Assembly (NCBI GenBank): GCA_938009115.1 | Contig: CALLHZ010000020.1 | Span: 1-50,088, forward strand | Source: an uncultured Clostridia bacterium | Lineage (GTDB): Bacteria > Bacillota > Clostridia > Peptostreptococcales > Anaerovoracaceae | Direction: 5' to 3' | Length of the DNA: 50,088 bases | In this document: positions 42,263-50,088 of the stretch, one piece after another | Numbering within the stretch: the first letter of the stretch is position 1 | How the letters are laid out: each line of letters opens with the position of its first letter | Translations under genes and position numbers: made by a program | The notes under the pieces: generated by a model | Databases searched by the model: none | Told to the model about the DNA's origin: nothing | The model's input: only the letters and a program-made list of their open reading frames with translations

Positions 42263-43570
42263 ATGGGAAAATACGATAACAAAAAGGAACTGACCTGTTC
42301 GTTCTGCGGAAAACCTCAGAGCCAGGTGAGACGTTTGATCGCAGGACCGGACGTCTATATCTGCGACGAATGCATCCGCTTGTGCGGAGAGATCATCGAG
42401 GAAGAATTCCAGGCGCTGACGGAGTCGGCAAAAATAAACACTGACGGCGCGCTGCCCAAGCCCAAGGATATTTCCCGGGTTCTGTCGGATTATGTGATCG
42501 ACCAGGATCTGGCGAAAAAGGTGCTTGCGGTGGCCGTGTACAATCATTACAAGCGGATCAACAACGTGGCTAAGAAGGGCCCCTCCGCTCATGCCGAAAG
42601 CCATAAGGCTGTCGAGGACGTGGAGATCCAGAAGAGCAATATCGTCATGATCGGACCCACGGGTTCAGGAAAAACACTGCTGGCACAGACACTGGCCAGG
42701 ATCCTTGATGTGCCCTTTGCCATTGCCGACGCCACGGCGCTTACCGAGGCCGGTTATGTGGGCGAGGATGTGGAAAATATCCTGCTCAAGCTGATCCAGG
42801 CTGCCGACTACGACATCGAAAAGGCTCAGCGGGGCATCATTTATGTGGATGAGATCGACAAGCTGGCACGCAAGACCGACAATCCTTCGATCACTCGGGA
42901 TGTTTCCGGCGAGGGCGTTCAGCAGGCGCTGCTCAAGATCCTGGAAGGGACCGTGGCCAATGTTCCTCCCCAGGGTGGACGGAAGCACCCCCATCAGGAT
43001 TTCCTGCAGTTCGATACCACAAATGTCCTCTTCATCTGCGGCGGCGCTTTCGACGGGCTCGACAAGATCATCCAGCGGCGGATCGGAGAGAAGACCATCG
43101 GATTCAATTCCCAGAGCGTCATATCCAAAGAGAGCAGCCGGGAGCTTCTGGAGAAAGTCCAGGCCGAGGATCTGCTCCACTATGGGTTGATCCCCGAATT
43201 CATCGGGCGCCTGCCGGTGATCGTCACGCTGCAGGAGTTGTCGGTGGAAGCTTTGGTCCGCATCATCAGCGAACCGAAGAATGCCATCCTCAAGCAATAT
43301 AAGAAGCTTTTCGACATTGACGGTGTTGAACTGGAAGTGGAACCGGCGGCCGTCAAGCGGGTGGCTGAAAAGGCCCAGGAGCGAAAGACCGGCGCCAGAG
43401 GGCTTCGGAGCATCCTGGAACAGGTCATGACCGACGTCATGTATGAGATCCCTTCCCGGGAAGATATACGAAAGGTCGTGGTCACGAAAAAGACCATCGA
43501 CGGCGGAGAGCCAACACTGGTGCTCAGCGAAAAAGAAAAGTCAAAAAAAGAAGAGGCTGATGCCTCCTGA
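42263..43570 (+). CDS. clpX: Clp protease ATPase subunit ClpX
   Basis: A 435-residue AAA+ unfoldase. An N-terminal zinc domain has CSFC (12-15) and CDEC (34-37). The AAA+ module has Walker A GPTGSGKT, Walker B IIYVDEIDKLARK, pore-loop GYVGEDVE and RDVSGEGVQQALLKILEG. The IGF loop that docks on ClpP is present (KTIGFNSQ). A lysine-rich tail ends the protein. Feeds substrates to ClpP. A hairpin lies just after the stop. Confidence 0.97.
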   Translation: MGKYDNKKELTCSFCGKPQSQVRRLIAGPDVYICDECIRLCGEIIEEEFQALTESAKINTDGALPKPKDISRVLSDYVIDQDLAKKVLAVAVYNHYKRINNVAKKGPSAHAESHKAVEDVEIQKSNIVMIGPTGSGKTLLAQTLARILDVPFAIADATALTEAGYVGEDVENILLKLIQAADYDIEKAQRGIIYVDEIDKLARKTDNPSITRDVSGEGVQQALLKILEGTVANVPPQGGRKHPHQDFLQFDTTNVLFICGGAFDGLDKIIQRRIGEKTIGFNSQSVISKESSRELLEKVQAEDLLHYGLIPEFIGRLPVIVTLQELSVEALVRIISEPKNAILKQYKKLFDIDGVELEVEPAAVKRVAEKAQERKTGARGLRSILEQVMTDVMYEIPSREDIRKVVVTKKTIDGGEPTLVLSEKEKSKKEEADAS

Positions 43571-43580
43571 ATACCGGATC

Positions 43581-43601
43581 GGGGCGGCCATTGGCCGCCT
43601 C
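43581..43601 (+). other. Intercistronic hairpin between clpX and lon
   Basis: A perfect 7-bp stem (43583-43589 with 43593-43599), extendable to 9 with a G-T pair, and ATT loop. No T-tract follows; the lon ribosome binding site is 14 bases downstream. It could stabilise mRNA ends or attenuate lon. Confidence 0.45.
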
Positions 43602-43628
43602 TGTTCAACAGAAAGGAGAATGGAAGAA

Positions 43629-45980
43629 ATGGGTGAAGCGATCAAAACGTCCGCAGGCGGACAGCAACAAAACACATCCGAGGTGATGCCGTTGATCCCT
43701 TTGCGCGGGTTGACGGTGTTTCCCAACATGGTCCTCCATTTTGACATAGGAAGAGAAAAGTCCATTCTGGCGCTGGAGCGGGCGATGATGCTGAACCAAT
43801 CCATATTCCTGACGGCGCAGAAGGATGCGGATACCGATCTTCCTACGGCGGAGGATTTCTATCATGTGGGTACGGTAGCCAGGATCAAGCAGATGCTCAA
43901 GCTGCCCGGCGACAATATCCGGGTGCTCGTAGATGGTCAATATCGGGCAAAGATGCTGGCGGTGGTTCAGGATACCCCGTATTTTCTATGCAATACGGAG
44001 AAGATCCAGGAGGAAGATTTAGGGGAGAAGACGCCCGACATCATCGCTTTGATGCGCACGGTCATCAACCTGTTTTCCGAATACCTGAGCCGGCATCCCA
44101 GGCTTTCCCTGGATGTGGCTTCCGGCGTGGAGGCTCTTGAGGATCCCGGCCGGCTGGCGGACATCATCGCTTCCAACATGGAACTGAAAACCGAAGAAAG
44201 CCAGAAGGTCCTGGAAGCCTTTGATCCTGCCGCCCGTTTGCGCCTGGTCATGGAATATCTGACCCGAGAGATCGAGATCCTGCGTCTGGAGGACAAGATC
44301 AGCAGCAAGGTCAAGACGCAGATGAGCAAATCTCAGCGGGAATACTATCTTCGGGAGCAGCTCCGGGCCATCCAGGAAGAACTGGGGCAGGACGAATCAG
44401 TGGATTCGGAGATCCAAAGCTGGATGAAACAGCTCAAGAAGCTGAAGTTGTCGCCCACGGTGACACAGAAGGTGGAAAAAGAGATCGGCCGGCTGTCGAA
44501 AATGGCCCCCAATATGCCTGAAGCCAGTGTGATCCGCTCCTATGTGGAGTGGATCCTTGAGCTGCCCTGGCATAAAGCTTCGAAGACAGACATCGACATC
44601 AAGGAAGCCGACCGCATCCTGGAAAAAGACCACTATGGATTGGAAAAAGTAAAAGAGCGGATCCTGGAATACTTGGCAGTCTTGTCTCTTGTCAAATCCC
44701 AGAAAGGCCCCATCCTTTGTTTGGTAGGCCCTCCCGGTGTCGGAAAGACTTCCATTGCCCGTTCCATCGCCAGGGCTGTAAACAGGGAGTTTGCGCACAT
44801 GTCTTTGGGCGGCGTGCGCGACGAGGCCGAGATCAGAGGTCATCGCCGGACTTATATCGGCGCGATCCCCGGCCGGGTGATGAGCGCCATCAAGGAGTGC
44901 GGAACGAACAACCCCGTATTCCTGTTTGACGAAGTGGACAAGATCGGGGCGGATTTCCGGGGTGATCCGGCTTCCGCGCTGCTGGAGGTCCTGGACCCGG
45001 AGCAGAACAAGGAATTTGTGGACCACTATCTGGAGATCCCCTTCGACTTGAGCGGTGTCATGTTCATCACTACGGCCAACACGGTGGATACGATCCCAAG
45101 GCCGTTGCTGGACCGCATGGAAGTGATCAGTATTTCCGGCTATACCGAAGAAGAAAAAGTACAGATCGCAAAGAGATATCTGATCCCAAAACAGTTGAAG
45201 GCGCACGGGCTTTCCCGCAGGCAGATCACGATTTCCGACAGCGCGGTCCACGGTCTGATCAACAACTATACCCGGGAGTCTGGCGTGCGCAATCTGGAAA
45301 AAGAGATCGCAAATCTCTGCCGGAAGGTTGCCCGGAGAGTCGTGGACGGCAGTCAGGAAAAGAACACCATCACTGCGAAAACCCTGGAGAGCTACCTGGG
45401 CAAAAAGCGTTACCGCTATGACAGGATGCAGGGCTCCAACGAAGTGGGGGTCACTACCGGTCTTGCCTGGACTGTCGTGGGCGGCGATACCTTGTTCATC
45501 GAAACAGCGGTGCTGCCGGGTACGGGACAATTGTCGCTGACGGGCCAGCTGGGAGAAGTGATGCAGGAGTCTGCCAAAGCCGCCATCAGCTATATAAGGT
45601 CCAGAAGCGGTCATTTAAAGCTTGATGCAAATTTTTATAAAGAAAAAGACATCCACATCCATATCCCTGAAGGCGCTACGCCCAAGGATGGCCCTTCCGC
45701 CGGAGTTACGATGTGCCTTTCCGTCATCTCAGCCCTGACCGGACGTCCCGTCCGCAAAGAAGTGGCAATGACGGGCGAGATCACACTTCGGGGTAAAATA
45801 CTGCCTGTGGGGGGCATCAAGGAAAAAGTTTTGGCGGCGCATAGAGCGGGCATCAAAAAAGTGCTCCTGCCTGCTGATAATGTGCAGGATCTGGAGGAAT
45901 TGCCGGCGATCGTCAAAGAAGAAGTGGAATTTGTGCTGATCAAAAAAGTCGATGACGCCATCCGGGAGGCCCTGCTGTGA
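43629..45980 (+). CDS. lon: ATP-dependent protease Lon
   Basis: A 783-residue LonA protease. An N-terminal substrate domain (LIPLRGLTVFPNMVLHFDIGR near 20-40) and helical linker to about 310 precede the AAA+ domain with Walker A GPPGVGKTS and Walker B PVFLFDEVDKIG. The peptidase domain follows, with catalytic Ser in PKDGPSAGVTM and Lys in GGIKEKVLAAHRAG. No membrane anchor, so LonA, not LonB. Start: ATG at 43629 has AAGGAG 10 bases upstream; the ATG at 43620 is too close to it. The stop overlaps the GTG of ysxC by four bases. Confidence 0.96.
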   Translation: MGEAIKTSAGGQQQNTSEVMPLIPLRGLTVFPNMVLHFDIGREKSILALERAMMLNQSIFLTAQKDADTDLPTAEDFYHVGTVARIKQMLKLPGDNIRVLVDGQYRAKMLAVVQDTPYFLCNTEKIQEEDLGEKTPDIIALMRTVINLFSEYLSRHPRLSLDVASGVEALEDPGRLADIIASNMELKTEESQKVLEAFDPAARLRLVMEYLTREIEILRLEDKISSKVKTQMSKSQREYYLREQLRAIQEELGQDESVDSEIQSWMKQLKKLKLSPTVTQKVEKEIGRLSKMAPNMPEASVIRSYVEWILELPWHKASKTDIDIKEADRILEKDHYGLEKVKERILEYLAVLSLVKSQKGPILCLVGPPGVGKTSIARSIARAVNREFAHMSLGGVRDEAEIRGHRRTYIGAIPGRVMSAIKECGTNNPVFLFDEVDKIGADFRGDPASALLEVLDPEQNKEFVDHYLEIPFDLSGVMFITTANTVDTIPRPLLDRMEVISISGYTEEEKVQIAKRYLIPKQLKAHGLSRRQITISDSAVHGLINNYTRESGVRNLEKEIANLCRKVARRVVDGSQEKNTITAKTLESYLGKKRYRYDRMQGSNEVGVTTGLAWTVVGGDTLFIETAVLPGTGQLSLTGQLGEVMQESAKAAISYIRSRSGHLKLDANFYKEKDIHIHIPEGATPKDGPSAGVTMCLSVISALTGRPVRKEVAMTGEITLRGKILPVGGIKEKVLAAHRAGIKKVLLPADNVQDLEELPAIVKEEVEFVLIKKVDDAIREALL

Positions 45981-46567
45981 TCATCCGCAAAGCAGAACTG
46001 GAGGCGGTAGCGGTCCGCAAGAGCCAGTATCCGCCGATGGACCGCAAGGAGATCGCTTTTGCAGGGCGTTCCAACGTGGGAAAATCCTCGCTGATCAACT
46101 TGCTTCTCAATCGAAAAAGCCTGGCGAGAGTCAGCGGAAACCCGGGCAAGACCCGGACCCTGAACTTCTACAACATCAACGATGAATTCAGGATCGTGGA
46201 CCTGCCCGGCTACGGCTATGCCAAAGTATCCAGATCCATTTCCGAGGATTGGGGTCCCATGATGGAGGATTATCTTACAGGACGGGTTAATCTTGTCCGG
46301 GTGATCCAGCTGGTGGACGTCAGGCACGAACCTACACTGCAGGACTGTCAGATGTACGAATGGCTGCGCCATTTCGGTCTGTCCGGCACGGTGATCGCCA
46401 CAAAGGCCGACAAAGTATCGCGGAACGAGTTGAACAGGAGCCTCGGCGTGATCCGGCGGACGCTGCAGCTGGACGACAGGGATGAGATCCTGCCCGTATC
46501 GGCTTTGAAACGCACCGGCGTGGATGAGATCCTGGCGGCGCTGGATGCATTGCTTTTCACAGAATAA
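45977..46567 (+). CDS. ysxC: Ribosome biogenesis GTPase YsxC/EngB
   Basis: A 196-residue TRAFAC GTPase for late 50S subunit assembly. G1 is GRSNVGKSS (30-38), G2 GKTRT, G3 DLPGYGYA and G4 ATKADK; G5 near VSALKRTG. Start is GTG at 45977, overlapping the lon stop as GTGA, implying coupled translation. The lon-ysxC order is conserved in Bacillus and many clostridia. Confidence 0.96.
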   Translation: MIIRKAELEAVAVRKSQYPPMDRKEIAFAGRSNVGKSSLINLLLNRKSLARVSGNPGKTRTLNFYNINDEFRIVDLPGYGYAKVSRSISEDWGPMMEDYLTGRVNLVRVIQLVDVRHEPTLQDCQMYEWLRHFGLSGTVIATKADKVSRNELNRSLGVIRRTLQLDDRDEILPVSALKRTGVDEILAALDALLFTE

Positions 46568-46601
46568 AATTGTACAATAAAGCGAAGGAAGGAAACGCAA
46601 G

Positions 46602-46946
46602 ATGGGATTTCTGAGCATGTACATCCTTAAAAAAAGAATTTTTGCCATCCGGCCGATGATGAAGGATCCTGCAGTTTCGCCATGGAAAAAAGTACTGGTG
46701 GCCGCCGGGTTGGTGTATCTGTTCCTTCCCTTCGATTTGATCCCGCCGTTCATTCCCGTTTTCGGGTTTTTCGATGATTTGATCCTTTGGGGCTTCATCA
46801 TTTCCTATCTCAAAGACGAGCTGGACAAGTACTGGGTCGATGACCGGACGAACGGTTCTTCCCGGGAAAAATTTTCAGGAAAAAACATAGTGGACAATGT
46901 GGATTATACCGTGGAAGAGGAGACTTACGAGGAAATCAAGGAATGA
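46602..46946 (+). CDS. DUF1232 (YkvA) family small membrane protein
   Basis: A 114-residue protein. DUF1232 pattern: WKKVLVAAGLVYLFLPFDLIPPFIPVFGFFDDLILWGFII (about 28-67), giving two membrane segments around the DLIPPFIP turn. The acidic tail (VDNVDYTVEEETYEE) is cytosolic by inference. AAGGAAGGAA precedes the start. A TTGCTT/TACAAT pair with 17-base spacing in the ysxC end could promote it. Function unknown. Confidence 0.85.
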   Translation: MGFLSMYILKKRIFAIRPMMKDPAVSPWKKVLVAAGLVYLFLPFDLIPPFIPVFGFFDDLILWGFIISYLKDELDKYWVDDRTNGSSREKFSGKNIVDNVDYTVEEETYEEIKE

Positions 46947-46985
46947 TCCGACGAATGCAGAAATGGCTGAAACAAAGGAGAATGT

Positions 46986-47537
46986 ATGACAGCGGCGCAG
47001 AGCAAAAAGAATTATGATTTATCGGACGTGCTGATCGACGAGAAGGCCCTGGCGAAAAGGATTGCCGAACTGGGGGCGCAGATTACCGGAGACTACGAAG
47101 GAAAGTCCATCGTTCTGGTCGGCATCCTCAAGGGATCGATCCCTTTTATCGCTGATTTGATGCGGCACATCAGGCTGGACGATCTGGAGGTGGATTACAT
47201 ATCCGTTTCCAGCTATGGCCGGTCAACCAAAAGCAGCGGCGTCGTCCGGATCCTGAAGGATCTGGATTCCGACATCAAAGGCAAGGACGTGATCATCGTC
47301 GAAGATATCATCGATACCGGCCTGACGCTGGCCTATCTGAAAGAGTATTTTATGGGAAGAGGTCCCGCTTCCCTGAAAATCTGCACACTTCTGGACAAGC
47401 CCTCCAGAAGAAAGGTGGAGATCCGGGGCGATTATGTGGGATTTCAGGTGGAGGACCGGTTCATCGTAGGATATGGACTGGATGTGGATCAGCGGTATCG
47501 CAATCTGCCCTTCATTTCATGGATCAAGGAAGAATAG
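46986..47537 (+). CDS. hpt: Hypoxanthine phosphoribosyltransferase
   Basis: A 183-residue purine salvage enzyme transferring ribose-5-phosphate from PRPP to hypoxanthine or guanine. The PRPP motif is VIIVEDIIDTGLTL (near 97-110), preceded by the flexible loop YISVSSYGRSTKSSG and followed by LLDKPSRRKV and the DRFIVGYGLD C-terminal base-contact motif. Length is typical. AAAGGAG lies 8 bases from the start at 46986. Confidence 0.95.
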   Translation: MTAAQSKKNYDLSDVLIDEKALAKRIAELGAQITGDYEGKSIVLVGILKGSIPFIADLMRHIRLDDLEVDYISVSSYGRSTKSSGVVRILKDLDSDIKGKDVIIVEDIIDTGLTLAYLKEYFMGRGPASLKICTLLDKPSRRKVEIRGDYVGFQVEDRFIVGYGLDVDQRYRNLPFISWIKEE

Positions 47538-47568
47538 AAGTTTTTCATAAGAGAAAAGGAGAATTGTA

Positions 47569-48141
47569 ATGGGTTATATGGTTCCGGTAGGCGTATCCAA
47601 TAAGCATTTGCATCTGAGCCAGGAGGATCTGGAAAAACTTTTCGGGCCGGGCGCAGAACTGCATCCGTCCAAAGACTTAAAACAGCCGGGTCAATATGCT
47701 GCCGAGGAAAAAGTTGATATCGTAGGCCCCAAAGGCACGCTGAAAGGCGTCCGGGTCCTGGGGCCTGTTCGTCCCCAGACACAGGTAGAGCTGGCCTTTA
47801 CCGATGCCAGGGCTCTGGGTGTCAATGTTCCGGTCAAAGAGAGCGGAAAATTGGAGAACACCCCCGGCGTGCAGCTGGTGGGTCCCTTTGGCGCGGCAGA
47901 CATCGCCGGCGGCGCTATCGCGGCGCTGCGCCATGTGCACCTTTCCCCCGAGCAGGCGAAGGAGGCAGGCGTCGCAGACAAGCAGATCGTCAGTCTGAAA
48001 GTGCCGGGCGAGAGAGGGTTAATTTTTGACAACGTGCTGGTTCGCTCGGGGCAGGGGCATGAAAAGGAAGTTCATCTGGATACCGACGAGGCCAATGCGG
48101 CTGGATTGAACAACGGCATGGAAGTGGAAATATTGGTGTAG
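47569..48141 (+). CDS. pduL: Phosphate acyltransferase PduL (no encapsulation peptide)
   Basis: A 190-residue PduL phosphotransacylase interconverting acyl-CoA (acetyl or propionyl) and acyl phosphate. Zinc ligands are visible: His13 and His15 (VSNKHLHLS), and His122 and His124 (RHVHLSPEQA). The N-terminus begins directly at the catalytic fold, without the 20-27-residue extension that targets PduL to microcompartments, and no shell genes are near; so it is a cytosolic Pta substitute. AAAGGAGAA precedes the start. deoC follows with a 2-base gap. Confidence 0.95.
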   Translation: MGYMVPVGVSNKHLHLSQEDLEKLFGPGAELHPSKDLKQPGQYAAEEKVDIVGPKGTLKGVRVLGPVRPQTQVELAFTDARALGVNVPVKESGKLENTPGVQLVGPFGAADIAGGAIAALRHVHLSPEQAKEAGVADKQIVSLKVPGERGLIFDNVLVRSGQGHEKEVHLDTDEANAAGLNNGMEVEILV

Positions 48142-48143
48142 TG

Positions 48144-48809
48144 ATGAAAAGTCTGGCGTCCTTTATCGATCACACGCTGCTGGCGCCCCAGGCAACCGGC
48201 GAGGATGTAGTCCGTCTTTGCCGGGAAGCTGCGGAGCACGGTTTTTATGCAGTTTGCGTCAATTCACGCTTTGTGCCCCTGGTCCGCAGACAGCTGGCTG
48301 ACAGTCCGGTGAAAATAGCCTGTGTCGTCGGGTTCCCGTTGGGTTCCTGCGCAACGGAGGCAAAGGTGTGTGAAACGGTTTATGCCTGCAGAGAAGGAGC
48401 TCATGAGATCGATATGGTCCTCAGCATCGGCGCGCTCAAGGAGGGCGATGATGCTGTCGTGTCCCAGGACATCCAGGCTGTTGTGGACGCCGCAGAAGCC
48501 TTTGGCTCCATCGTGAAAGTCATTCTGGAAACCTGCCTGTTGTCTGACGAAGAGATCGTTCGGGCCTGCAGGCTTTCCGAGGCCGCAGGAGCCGCTTTTG
48601 TGAAGACTTCCACAGGCTTTTCCACCGGCGGCGCATCGGCGCACCATGTCGCCCTCATGCGCAAGTCCGTAGGAGACGGAGTCCGGGTCAAGGCTTCCGG
48701 TGGCATTCGGGACAAAAAAACAGCAGAAGAGATGATCGCAGCCGGTGCCGACAGGATCGGCGCGTCGGCGAGTATTGCGATCTGTGAGGGGGAAACGTCT
48801 AATGAGTGA
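48144..48809 (+). CDS. deoC: Deoxyribose-phosphate aldolase
   Basis: A 221-residue class I aldolase cleaving 2-deoxyribose-5-phosphate to glyceraldehyde-3-phosphate and acetaldehyde. Markers: FIDHTLLAPQAT at the start, VVGFPLG, EIDMVLSIGALKEGD with the proton-relay Asp, and the Schiff-base Lys in AFVKTSTGFSTGGA (near 155), then KASGGIRDKKTA. The ribosome binding site is weak and the start (GTG at 48141 or ATG at 48144) lies at the pduL stop, suggesting coupling. Overlaps the next gene by 8 bases. Confidence 0.95.
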   Translation: MKSLASFIDHTLLAPQATGEDVVRLCREAAEHGFYAVCVNSRFVPLVRRQLADSPVKIACVVGFPLGSCATEAKVCETVYACREGAHEIDMVLSIGALKEGDDAVVSQDIQAVVDAAEAFGSIVKVILETCLLSDEEIVRACRLSEAAGAAFVKTSTGFSTGGASAHHVALMRKSVGDGVRVKASGGIRDKKTAEEMIAAGADRIGASASIAICEGETSNE

Positions 48810-49353
48810 TGTGCTGGTCCTGACGGGCAGCCCCAGAAAAAACGGAAACACCCGGATCCTTGCAGATGCATTTGTCCGGGGCGCGTCGGAAGCCGGGCTG
48901 GACGTGACGGTCATTCACACGGCAGGGATGAACATCGCTCCCTGCAGGGGCTGCAATTACTGTCTGGAGCACGAGGGTGTTTGCATACAGAAGGATGACA
49001 TGGCCCAAATCATGCCCCATCTGTACTCTGCCCGAACTGTTGTGTTTGCTACGCCGGTGTATTATTACGGCATGACTGCGCAGCTGAAGCTTGCCCTGGA
49101 TCGCATGTATGCCACGCTGGGCAAACCGCCCGCCATCGATTCCTGCGTGCTGCTGGCCGTGTATGGGGATACGGACACTACGGTGCCGGAGGCTCTGGTC
49201 CATCACTACAAAGCCTTTACCGGATACAGCAAGTGGAAGGATCTTGGTATCGTGACAGCCGAAGGCGTGAACGATCCGGGGGATATCAAAGGGCATCCGG
49301 CCCTCATTCAAGCCATGGAATTGGGGCGGCAGTTATATTCCTTCCTTCGTTAG
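48802..49353 (+). CDS. Flavodoxin-fold reductase, iron-sulfur flavoprotein-like
   Basis: A 183-residue NADPH-dependent FMN reductase family protein. FMN phosphate loop GSPRKNGNTR (9-18), and TPVYYYGMTAQLKLALDR (near 93-110) is the isoalloxazine loop. Between them is a compact cysteine set, Cys48, Cys51, Cys54, Cys61 (CRGCNYC...C), as in iron-sulfur flavoproteins that bind [4Fe-4S]. Start ATG at 48802 has GAGGGGGAAA and lies within the end of deoC. The 3' end overlaps the convergent FolT-like gene by 21 bases. Redox partner unknown. Confidence 0.88.
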   Translation: MSDVLVLTGSPRKNGNTRILADAFVRGASEAGLDVTVIHTAGMNIAPCRGCNYCLEHEGVCIQKDDMAQIMPHLYSARTVVFATPVYYYGMTAQLKLALDRMYATLGKPPAIDSCVLLAVYGDTDTTVPEALVHHYKAFTGYSKWKDLGIVTAEGVNDPGDIKGHPALIQAMELGRQLYSFLR

Positions 49354-49878
49354 CCGGGAATAAAGGGGCTGGAGAAGGATGGTATAGACCAGACTCATGA
49401 GGAGGGCGAAGGGCCCCCGGGCAACGAACAGTGCCCAGAACTTACTTAGCGTAAAAGGACTCATATATAAGAGGACGATCCACAGCGTGTTCAGCAGGGC
49501 CGATGTGACCAGCTGGGTCGAGAGGATCGATAAGAAGAGCACGGTCTTTGAAGGATCCTGTTCTTTTTTCTTGAATCTTGACATAAAGCAGCTCGGCAGA
49601 AAGCCTGAGAGAAAGGCCGAAAGCGTAAAGCCCGGGAAGTATGGCCCGCTTGGGAAAAGCGTGGCGCCTACCAAATCTGCAGCCAGCCCGGTGAGCCCCA
49701 CGGCCGGCGCGCCAAGCAGCAGTCCGGCAAGAATAACGGGGACTTCGCCGAAGCCTACGCGCATGGACTGGATGCCCATAAAAGGTACGTAAAAAGAGAA
49801 GAACCGAGTTAAGACCAGGCTGACTGCAGCCAGCAGAGCCATTCCGGTGAGAAGCGATGTGCGGTTTCGCTGGCGCAT
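49333..49878 (-). CDS. ECF transporter S component, folate (FolT) family
   Basis: A 181-residue membrane protein with about five or six helices. The stretch MRVGFGEVPVILAGLLLG (near 38-55), followed by DLVGATLFPSGPYFPGFTLSAFLSGFLP, is the FolT-type signature. CGGAGG supports the start at 49878. No T or A subunits adjoin it, so it would use a shared EcfAAT module encoded elsewhere; the fused module at 27.5-30 kb seems dedicated. A TATAAT is at 49924-49919 with a poor -35. No tetrahydrofolate riboswitch was recognised upstream. Confidence 0.88.
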   Translation of the reverse strand: MRQRNRTSLLTGMALLAAVSLVLTRFFSFYVPFMGIQSMRVGFGEVPVILAGLLLGAPAVGLTGLAADLVGATLFPSGPYFPGFTLSAFLSGFLPSCFMSRFKKKEQDPSKTVLFLSILSTQLVTSALLNTLWIVLLYMSPFTLSKFWALFVARGPFALLMSLVYTILLQPLYSRLTKEGI

Positions 49879-50012
49879 AGCGCATACCTCCGAAAATTCT
49901 GAGCAGATCGATGCCATCATTATACAGAAATCGTTGCTCGATTGCGAGAGCTGCTGAAAAATAAGAGGTTTTGAGTCAAGGAAAAAGAAATAAAAAAACA
50001 TCGAAAAAGCGG

Positions 50013-50041
50013 TTGACAAACAGAGGGGGGCATCCTATAAT
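50013..50041 (+). promoter_or_regulatory. Perfect consensus promoter reading out of the window (stable-RNA-like)
   Basis: TTGACA (50013-50018), exactly 17 bases, TATAAT (50036-50041): 12 of 12. Upstream 49970-50010 is A-rich like an UP element. The gene it drives is outside the window. Confidence 0.85.
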
Positions 50042-50049
50042 AAAAACGT

Positions 50050-50083
50050 TCCGCTCAAAAGCGGAGCCGCTCTGAGAAAGAGC
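50050..50083 (+). other. Two hairpins in the leader of the right-edge transcript
   Basis: A stem TCCGCT/AGCGGA (50050-50055 with 50060-50065, CAAA loop) is followed by GCTCT/AGAGC (50069-50073 with 50079-50083). This would be the 5' end of a transcript starting near 50048, compatible with an rRNA leader; no coding start is seen before the window ends. Confidence 0.45.
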
Positions 50084-50088
50084 AGAGA

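Noticed and set aside
49879..49990. Tetrahydrofolate riboswitch upstream of the FolT-like gene
   Set aside because: The conserved aptamer segments were not recognised; the region is largely A+T-rich with small imperfect stems.

Overview
The window looks like chromosome of a Gram-positive strict anaerobe of the Clostridia (Bacillota) with a fairly high G+C for that class. Pointers are pyruvate:ferredoxin oxidoreductase, ECF vitamin transporters, SLH-domain surface proteins, cobalamin riboswitches, AGGAGG-type ribosome binding sites, sigmaA-type promoters and the trigger factor-clpP-clpX-lon-ysxC cluster. No phage, insertion sequence, CRISPR array or tRNA was seen. High G+C gives many long antisense reading frames, which I treated as shadows.

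Layout. 1-3468 (minus): N-terminal part of a giant secreted repeat protein that leaves the window. 3.6-8.3 kb (plus): a CpeT-like protein, a DapF homologue with both catalytic cysteines replaced by serine, and a MacAB/YknXYZ-type export operon. 8.3-11.1 kb (minus): a GIY-YIG-like/DUF6530-like pair behind a promoter buried in a large inverted repeat, then an alpha/beta hydrolase and its HTH partner. 11.3-13 kb: Asp/Glu racemase-family protein and a PAS-GGDEF diguanylate cyclase. 13-16.6 kb (minus): heterodimeric ABC exporter. 16.7-20.3 kb: a shortened ModA-like lipoprotein, a DUF3810 membrane metalloprotease-like protein, an RlmL-type methyltransferase, and a DUF1836 regulator whose promoter spacer is filled by a Fur-box-like palindrome. 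20.4-25.2 kb: threonine ammonia-lyase and pyruvate:ferredoxin oxidoreductase.

The most striking part is 25.3-35.1 kb, apparently a complete cobalamin capture and uptake island. A cobalamin riboswitch with terminator precedes a membrane-tethered protein with a transcobalamin/intrinsic-factor-like layout (alpha-barrel repeats plus a DUF4430 beta domain), followed by an ECF transporter (EcfT, fused double ATPase, S component) in overlapping frames. A second cobalamin riboswitch with terminator precedes a 1017-residue, SLH-anchored protein with an alpha-barrel and up to three DUF4430-like domains, overlapped by a TIM-barrel gene. The inferred path is capture in the wall, hand-over at the membrane, then ECF import.

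35.1-40.3 kb holds a CYTH phosphatase, MalQ, a MalY/PatB C-S lyase, a radical SAM protein and a metallo-beta-lactamase-fold hydrolase. 40.3-46.6 kb is the protein quality-control cluster tig-clpP-clpX-lon-ysxC. 46.6-49.4 kb carries a DUF1232 protein, hpt, pduL, deoC and an iron-sulfur flavoprotein-like reductase; a FolT-like S component faces them. The right edge has a perfect-consensus promoter and hairpin leader reading out of the window, probably a stable-RNA operon.
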